DNA of 64,000 nucleotides from CAKRJP01 sp963589425 (GTDB taxonomy: Bacteria; Bacillota; Clostridia; Lachnospirales; Lachnospiraceae), in contig CAVAKZ010000005.1 of the NCBI GenBank assembly GCA_963589425.1, positions 17,336-81,335 of the forward strand, given 5' to 3'. The notes beneath the pieces were generated by a model, which saw only the letters and a program-made list of their open reading frames with translations, was not told the origin of the DNA and searched no databases. The first letter of the stretch is position 1. Every line of letters begins with the position of its first letter. The position numbers and the translations under genes are program-made. Below, piece after piece: positions 58,738 to 64,000 of the stretch.

Positions 58738-60891
58738 ATGAAGCAGATAGAAGTATTGGCACCGGCAGGTTCCATGGAGTGTTTGAAAGCTGCCATCCTG
58801 GCTGGAGCGGATGCAGTATACCTTGGAGGTTCTATGTTTGGGGCTAGAGCCTATGCTAAGAATCTTACAGAAGAAGAAATGCTGGAAGCTATAGATTATG
58901 TTCATATTCATGGCAGAAAACTATACATGACAGTAAATACTTTGTTGAAAGACACAGAACTTCATAAGTTATATGATTTTCTCAATCCCTACTATAAGCA
59001 GGGGCTTGATGGAGTGATCGTACAGGATGTGGGGGTGATTTCTTATTTAAGAAGGCAGTTTCCGGACCTTCCGCTGCATGCCAGTACCCAGATGACCATT
59101 ACCAGTCCTTATGGTGCAAAGCTTATGAAAGATATGGGGCTTACCAGAGTAGTCCCGGCAAGAGAACTTTCTTTAAAGGAAGTAAAGGAGATCAAAACAG
59201 AAACCGGGTTAGAGGTGGAAAGTTTTGTTCATGGAGCCATGTGCTATTGTTATTCCGGTCAATGTCTGCTTAGCAGTATGATTGGTGGTCGAAGCGGCAA
59301 CAGAGGCCAGTGTGCTCAGCCTTGCAGATTGCCTTACGGGCTATCAGATGAAAAGCCTATGGACCTCATGAGTTTAAAGGATATGTGTACCATTAAACTG
59401 ATTCCTGAATTGATCGAAGCTGGAATTGATTCTTTTAAAATCGAAGGCCGGATGAAACAGCCAGACTATGTTTATACTGTGGTCAGTATGTATCGGAAAT
59501 ATGTAGACCTATATTTTGAAAAAGGAAAAAATCATTTTAAGGTATCAGAACAAGATTTAAGAAAGCTTGAATCTGCTTATAAAAGAAGAGGCTATACGGA
59601 GGGGTATTATAAGCAACATAATGGCAAACAGATGCTTTCCTTGAAACGACCGGACCAGAAGGAAGAGCCTCTTTTTGTTCCTGATGAAAAATGTCAGGAG
59701 ACAATTGAAGGAAAGGTGGTCTTAGAAAAAGGTCAAGAAGCTAAATTTTACCTAAAATACCAGGAAATTGAGCTTTGCGTAGAGGGGGCTTCCTGTGAAG
59801 AGGCTATGAAACAAGCTCTAGAAGAAGATCGGGTAAGAAAGCAGATGGGGAAGTTGGGTAACACAGAATTTGCCTTAAAAGACCTTGAAGTAGAGATGGA
59901 TTCGGATATTTTTCTTCCTATGCAGAGTTTAAATGAGCTTCGAAGAGCTGGGGTGGAAGCCTTACAAAAGGCGATTTTAGAGCCTTTTTATCGAAGTGAA
60001 AGGCAAAAAGAACCGGTGTTTCCTGAGAGAAAGAAGTCTAAAGAAGATAGTATTGATGGCTTGTCTTTGGAGGAAAAAGATAAGACAAGAAAGCTTTCTG
60101 TTTTGGTGAGAAACTTAGAACAGCTGAAAGTTGCCACAGAGTATGAGCAGGTAGAAGAAATCTATATTGATAGTCCTCTTTGCTTCGAATCTCAGATCAT
60201 GAACATGGCAAAAGGCCTATCAGAAAAGCATAAAAAAGTCTATGCTGCCCTTCCCTATATTTTTCGTAGGCCTGCTATTTTTGAATTTAAGAAAAATTAT
60301 GAAAAGCTGGCAGAGGCTTATCAGGGGCTATTGATTCGAAATTTTGAAAGTCTGAGACTACTTAAAGAATTTGAATATTCTAAGGAAATTCATGGAGATT
60401 ATAATCTCTATATTTTCAATAAGGCTTCTAAAGAATGGATGAAAGACTGTGGGATTTCAAGGTCTACAGCACCTGTAGAACTAAACGAAAAAGAACTTCA
60501 AAAACTGGATTTGCAGGATTGTACTTTTATTGCATACGGATATCAGCCGGTAATGATTACAGCAGGCTGTATTCAAAAAAACAGCAAGGAATGTAATAAA
60601 AAGAATTCTAAAATTTATATAAAAGATCGCTATCGAAAGGAATTTTGTGTTCAGATGTATTGTGATTACTGTTATAATGTCATTTATAACACAGCGCCTC
60701 TCTATCTTGCAGACCAGTGCAATCTGTTAGAGAGATTAAATCCTAAGAGATTTCGATTGGATTTTTCTCAGGAAAAACCGGATGAAATGAGAAAAATTTT
60801 GAAGGCTTATGATGGGGCTATTAATCAGGGAATGGAGCTGGCTTTTTCTGGAGACTTTACCAGAGGGCATATAAAAAGGGGAGTGAAGTAG
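58738..60891 (+). CDS. U32 family peptidase / RNA hydroxylase-like protein
   Basis: A 717-residue U32-family protein of the type related to E. coli RlhA (23S rRNA C2501 hydroxylation) and TrhP (tRNA hydroxylation). The N-terminal barrel has IEVLAPAGSMECLKAAILAGADAVYLGG and the Cys motif region CYCYSGQCLLSSMIGGRSGNRGQCAQPCRLPY. A DUF3656-like middle and a C-terminal Cys-containing part (CVQMYCDYCYNV) follow. The family name peptidase comes from old collagenase reports; RNA hydroxylation is the better documented activity. ATG at 58738 is chosen with AAGGAAA upstream. Confidence 0.88.
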   Translation: MKQIEVLAPAGSMECLKAAILAGADAVYLGGSMFGARAYAKNLTEEEMLEAIDYVHIHGRKLYMTVNTLLKDTELHKLYDFLNPYYKQGLDGVIVQDVGVISYLRRQFPDLPLHASTQMTITSPYGAKLMKDMGLTRVVPARELSLKEVKEIKTETGLEVESFVHGAMCYCYSGQCLLSSMIGGRSGNRGQCAQPCRLPYGLSDEKPMDLMSLKDMCTIKLIPELIEAGIDSFKIEGRMKQPDYVYTVVSMYRKYVDLYFEKGKNHFKVSEQDLRKLESAYKRRGYTEGYYKQHNGKQMLSLKRPDQKEEPLFVPDEKCQETIEGKVVLEKGQEAKFYLKYQEIELCVEGASCEEAMKQALEEDRVRKQMGKLGNTEFALKDLEVEMDSDIFLPMQSLNELRRAGVEALQKAILEPFYRSERQKEPVFPERKKSKEDSIDGLSLEEKDKTRKLSVLVRNLEQLKVATEYEQVEEIYIDSPLCFESQIMNMAKGLSEKHKKVYAALPYIFRRPAIFEFKKNYEKLAEAYQGLLIRNFESLRLLKEFEYSKEIHGDYNLYIFNKASKEWMKDCGISRSTAPVELNEKELQKLDLQDCTFIAYGYQPVMITAGCIQKNSKECNKKNSKIYIKDRYRKEFCVQMYCDYCYNVIYNTAPLYLADQCNLLERLNPKRFRLDFSQEKPDEMRKILKAYDGAINQGMELAFSGDFTRGHIKRGVK

Positions 60892-60899
60892 GTGAAAAA

Positions 60900-62372
60900 T
60901 TGGTAAATATTATTGTAGAAGTATCAAAATATCTAATGATCGTTTTAATGAGTATTTACACCTATACTTGTTTTAGTATTTTTGGATATTATGATCCGGA
61001 AGACAAGCGGCTGAAACTTCGAGAACAGAACATACTTATGTTTTTGATTCATGCAGTGGCTTTTATGGTTATGTACCTGGAAACTGACGATTTCAAGGTT
61101 TTAGTCCTTTATGTTATGCAAGTGGTACTTTTTGCTACTACTATTATTTTGTATACCCTGATTTATCCTAGGGTTTCCAGGCTCGTAGTAAATAACATGT
61201 GTATGCTCATGTGTATTGGTATGATCATGTTGACTAGATTAGATTACGATAAAGCCTATAAGCAATATCTGATTGCTGCCTTTGCTGTTGGCCTTAGTTT
61301 AGTCATTCCGGTAATTATTCGAAAATTGAAGCTTTTATCCGAGTGGAGAATTTTCTATGGAATTGCGGGTATTGTAATGCTGGCAGTGGTTGTAATCATT
61401 GGCCGAGTGTCTTATGGTGCCATGTTGGGATTTACGGTGGCTGGTATTAATGTGCAGCCCTCCGAAGTAGTAAAAATCATATTTGTATTTTTTGTAGCTT
61501 CAAGCTTTAAGTACTCCTTGGAATTTAAAAATATTGTGATTACTACAGCTGCGGCAGCCTTTCATGTGCTGATTCTTGTTGTTTCAAAGGATTTGGGTGC
61601 TGCCTTAATTATTTTTGTGGTTTACCTTACTATGCTGTATGTGGCTACCCATCAGCCTTTATATCTTTTGGGTGGTCTGGGATCCGGAGCGGTGGCTTCT
61701 GTGGCGGCCTACCACCTATTTGACCATGTAAAAACCAGGGTTACGGTTTGGAAGGATCCTTTTGCATGCTATGACAATGGTGGCTATCAGGTAGCCCAGT
61801 CTTTATTTGCTATTGGAACCGGCGGCTGGTTTGGAACAGGGCTCTACCAGGGAGCTCCCGATACCATCCCGGTAGCAGCGGAGGATTTTATTTTCTCTGC
61901 TATATCAGAGGAAATGGGTCTTATTTTTGCCCTGTGTATGATTTTGGTATGCGTAAGCTGCTACATTATGTTTCTTAATATTGCCATGCAGCTTCATAAA
62001 ATGTTTTATAAGATGGTGGCCCTGGGGCTTGGTACCTGCTATATTTTCCAGGTGTTTTTAACCATCGGAGGCGTAACTAAGTTTATCCCATCTACAGGAG
62101 TTACCCTTCCCCTAGTAAGCTACGGCGGTAGTTCCCTGGTAAGCACTTTGATCATGTTTGCCATAATTCAGGGCTTATATATATTACGAGAAGACGAGGA
62201 AGAAATCATTGAGCGAAAGAAGAAAGAAAAGCTACGAGCAGAACGAAGCAGAGAAGAAGCTGAAAAAGCGCATCGAAAAAGAATCAATGACCAAAGAAGA
62301 GCGAAAAGAAGCCAAGAAGAAAGAACGCAGAATTGCCAAGAAAAAAAGAGCAAGAAACAAAGAGTTCGCTAG
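60900..62372 (+). CDS. RodA/FtsW/SpoVE-family peptidoglycan polymerase
   Basis: SEDS-family glycan polymerase of 490 residues with ten or more membrane helices. Typical motifs are NVQPSEVVKIIFVFF (the QPSE motif), KDLGAALIIF (catalytic Asp region), GGYQVAQSLFAIGTGGWFGTGLYQG and the late GVTLPLVSYGGSSLVSTL. TTG start at 60900 with TAGGTGAA upstream; no in-frame ATG is near. The C-terminal 75 or so residues are a charged Lys/Arg/Glu tail that shares DNA with the next gene. Its partner transpeptidase is encoded directly downstream. Confidence 0.9.
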   Translation: MVNIIVEVSKYLMIVLMSIYTYTCFSIFGYYDPEDKRLKLREQNILMFLIHAVAFMVMYLETDDFKVLVLYVMQVVLFATTIILYTLIYPRVSRLVVNNMCMLMCIGMIMLTRLDYDKAYKQYLIAAFAVGLSLVIPVIIRKLKLLSEWRIFYGIAGIVMLAVVVIIGRVSYGAMLGFTVAGINVQPSEVVKIIFVFFVASSFKYSLEFKNIVITTAAAAFHVLILVVSKDLGAALIIFVVYLTMLYVATHQPLYLLGGLGSGAVASVAAYHLFDHVKTRVTVWKDPFACYDNGGYQVAQSLFAIGTGGWFGTGLYQGAPDTIPVAAEDFIFSAISEEMGLIFALCMILVCVSCYIMFLNIAMQLHKMFYKMVALGLGTCYIFQVFLTIGGVTKFIPSTGVTLPLVSYGGSSLVSTLIMFAIIQGLYILREDEEEIIERKKKEKLRAERSREEAEKAHRKRINDQRRAKRSQEERTQNCQEKKSKKQRVR

Positions 62373-63741
62373 AGTAATCTATGTTTTTGTGGCACTCTTT
62401 CTTGGCATGATGGGTTACATTGTCTATTGGCAGGTTGTAAAAAGCCCTGATATTATTAAGAGTGCCTACAATGCAAGACAGGATTCCAATGCAGAGCGAG
62501 TTGTTCGGGGCAGCATCGTGGACCGCAGTGGAAATGTGTTGGCAGAAACAAGTGTCGCCGAGGATGGTACTGAGACAAGGACTTACCCTTACAGCAATAT
62601 ATTTGCCCATGTGGTAGGCTACAGTGCCCAGGGGAAGATGGGGCTTGAGTCAGAGGCTAATTATGATCTAATGACCTCCAATTCCTTTTTTCTGGAAAAA
62701 TTAAAAAATGAATTTCAGGATCAGAAAAATCAAGGAGACACTGTGGTAACCACACTGGATGTAGATCTTCAGACGGCGGCCTACAATGCCTTGGGAAGTT
62801 ATAAAGGTGCAGTTGTGATTATGGAACCTAAGACCGGAAAGATCCTTGCCATGGTTTCTAAACCGGATTTTGATCCTAATTCAGTGGAAGCTAATTGGGA
62901 CAGCCTAAATGCAGATGATAATGCAGTGCTTTTAAACCGTGCAATGCAGGGGCAGTATGCACCGGGATCTACTTTTAAGATAGTAACCACCCTGGAATTT
63001 ATGAGGGAACATAGCGACTATGCTTCTTATTCCTACGATTGCGTGGGTGAGATCACCGGAGGAGAAAATACCATCCATTGCTACAATGGAACGATACATG
63101 GAACCGTAAATCTAGAGCAGAGTATTGCCTACTCCTGCAATACGTCTTTCTCCAACATCGGTGTATCCTTAGATGTAGATAGTTTCAGAGAAACTGCCAA
63201 GGAGCTTTTGTTTAACAGTAAGCTCCCAAGAGTTCTTCCTTACAGCAAAAGCAACTTTAGCTTGACTTCAAATTCCGGCGACGCTGAAAAAATGATGACG
63301 GCTATGGGGCAGGGAGATACAGAGGTAAGCCCGTATCACATGGCTCTTATCACATCTGCCATTGCCAATGACGGTGTTCTGATGAAGCCTTATTTGATCT
63401 CGGGAATCATCAATAGTTCCGGCAGTGAAATTGAATCTACCAATCAAAAGGAGTATAAGACTTTAATGACAGCGACAGAGGCCAGTCAGTTAAAGCAATA
63501 TATGAGGAGTGTTGTGGACTACGGAACGGGAACAGTTCTTAGTGGTCAAAGCTACACTGCCGCAGGAAAAACCGGAACAGCTGAGTACAGTTCCGATGCC
63601 AGTCAGGACCATTCCTGGTTCATCGGTATGACTAATGTAGATGATCCGGAGCTTGTCATTAGCGTGGTGGTGGAGGAGTCTAATGGTTCGGCCAGTGCTG
63701 TAACCATTGCAAGACAGATTTTTGATAGTTACTATTATTAA
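62209..63741 (+). CDS. Penicillin-binding transpeptidase (class B, PbpA-like)
   Basis: D,D-transpeptidase of 510 residues that cross-links peptidoglycan. A very basic cytoplasmic N-terminus (about 1-52) and one helix (about 53-75) lead to a short dimerisation region and the transpeptidase domain. Active-site motifs are S254 in STFK, S309 in SCN and K454 in KTGT. The TTG start at 62209 is chosen because GAGGAAG lies about 9 nt upstream; the first ATG (62287) has no Shine-Dalgarno. It overlaps the SEDS gene by 164 nt in a different frame. Together they resemble actinobacterial rodA-pbpA. Confidence 0.9.
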   Translation: MSERRKKSYEQNEAEKKLKKRIEKESMTKEERKEAKKKERRIAKKKRARNKEFARVIYVFVALFLGMMGYIVYWQVVKSPDIIKSAYNARQDSNAERVVRGSIVDRSGNVLAETSVAEDGTETRTYPYSNIFAHVVGYSAQGKMGLESEANYDLMTSNSFFLEKLKNEFQDQKNQGDTVVTTLDVDLQTAAYNALGSYKGAVVIMEPKTGKILAMVSKPDFDPNSVEANWDSLNADDNAVLLNRAMQGQYAPGSTFKIVTTLEFMREHSDYASYSYDCVGEITGGENTIHCYNGTIHGTVNLEQSIAYSCNTSFSNIGVSLDVDSFRETAKELLFNSKLPRVLPYSKSNFSLTSNSGDAEKMMTAMGQGDTEVSPYHMALITSAIANDGVLMKPYLISGIINSSGSEIESTNQKEYKTLMTATEASQLKQYMRSVVDYGTGTVLSGQSYTAAGKTGTAEYSSDASQDHSWFIGMTNVDDPELVISVVVEESNGSASAVTIARQIFDSYYY

Positions 63742-63786
63742 TATTAATGGCGATTTTGAGTGCCATTGAATTTAGGAGTTTAAAGG

Positions 63787-64000
63787 ATGCATTACTATAA
63801 AAATCTTTATGTTCCGGAGAATCTTGAAAAAAAGAAAAAGAAAATAATTCGGAAATTAAATGCTAACAAACTTCAATATGATTTATATCTTGTAACTTTA
63901 CCTGTGGGACCTTCTAACCAGTTGGAAATTGTCAATTCATTGGAGCTAAAGCAAAGAACCTATCCAAAGGACAAGCTTTTTGTGGTAGGCTTTGCCAGGG
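63787..64000 (+). CDS. Small conserved protein of unknown function (cut by window end)
   Basis: The first 71 codons are visible, starting MHYYKNLYVPENLEKKKKKI and continuing IIRKLNANKLQYDLYLVTL with a following GPSNQLEI and LFVVGFARG. It is soluble and Lys-rich at the N-terminus. I believe similar proteins occur widely in Lachnospiraceae, without assigned function. TTAGGAG lies upstream. It starts 45 nt after the PBP gene. Confidence 0.7.
   Translation, partial: MHYYKNLYVPENLEKKKKKIIRKLNANKLQYDLYLVTLPVGPSNQLEIVNSLELKQRTYPKDKLFVVGFAR

Noticed and set aside
1..64000. Mobile elements, prophage, tRNA or rRNA genes
   Set aside because: No transposase, integrase, phage structural gene, or tRNA-like cloverleaf or rRNA sequence was seen; gene content is housekeeping and metabolic throughout.

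Overview
This window looks like a chromosomal segment of an anaerobic Firmicute of the class Clostridia, most likely family Lachnospiraceae. The basis is the gene content: RecU and Maf of Firmicutes type, a six-gene Rnf complex, a biotin-dependent Na+ decarboxylase cluster, a stand-alone methionine synthase reactivation protein, HisZ with short HisG, and a giant fused 2-hydroxyacyl-CoA dehydratase activator. Promoters are AT-rich and close to TTGACA-17-TATAAT, and terminators are simple hairpins. I see no phage, transposase, CRISPR array, tRNA or rRNA. A 10-N run at 46460-46469 flanked by a duplicated 9-mer shows that this is a draft scaffold.

Layout. 1-4089 (+): 3' end of glycogen synthase, methionine synthase reactivation protein, cobalamin methionine synthase. 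4259-8693 (+): alaS, rpsU, an ArgD-like aminotransferase. 8778-9404 (-): Maf. 9575-14567 (+): ABC-class ATPase, rsmD, coaD, a coiled-coil protein, pepD. 14691-20981 (+): a run of RNA-modification genes (RsmF-like, RsuA-like, YgiQ, small membrane protein, RluA-like) ending in recU. 21119-26221 (+): hisZ-hisG-hisD-hisB-hisIE, in which HisIE carries an extra HisA/HisF-like domain. 26291-30529 (-): 1412-residue activase. 30850-33888 (+): a rhomboid-like membrane protein with a zinc ribbon, then a 2-isopropylmalate synthase fused to an AraC-type DNA-binding domain. 34023-38542 (-): POT peptide transporter, Xaa-Pro aminopeptidase and a metal-dependent amidohydrolase. 38976-44235 (+): carboxyltransferase, OadG-like, biotin carrier, OadB and OadA-like genes. 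44502-49964 (+): RpiR regulator, BaiN-type flavoprotein, YcxB-like protein, cmk, ispH, rpsA. 50347-56416 (+): rnfCDGEAB, then a NusG-II protein and a Gx-transporter protein resembling EetA/EetB. 56452-58617 (+): ruvAB and zapA. 58738-64000 (+): U32 peptidase, RodA/FtsW, penicillin-binding protein and a truncated small gene.

How the parts work together. The decarboxylase cluster couples decarboxylation or transcarboxylation of C3/C4 acids to Na+ export, and Rnf couples ferredoxin:NAD+ electron transfer to ion export, so the window holds two primary ion pumps of a fermenter. The minus-strand cluster suggests peptide uptake followed by proline-peptide cleavage. The most unusual object is the LeuA-AraC fusion, which looks like a leucine-pathway enzyme that can bind DNA. 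Other points of interest are the HisIE barrel domain that has lost a catalytic Asp, a 164-nt RodA/PBP coding overlap, and several junctions where a terminator hairpin and the next promoter share the same bases.
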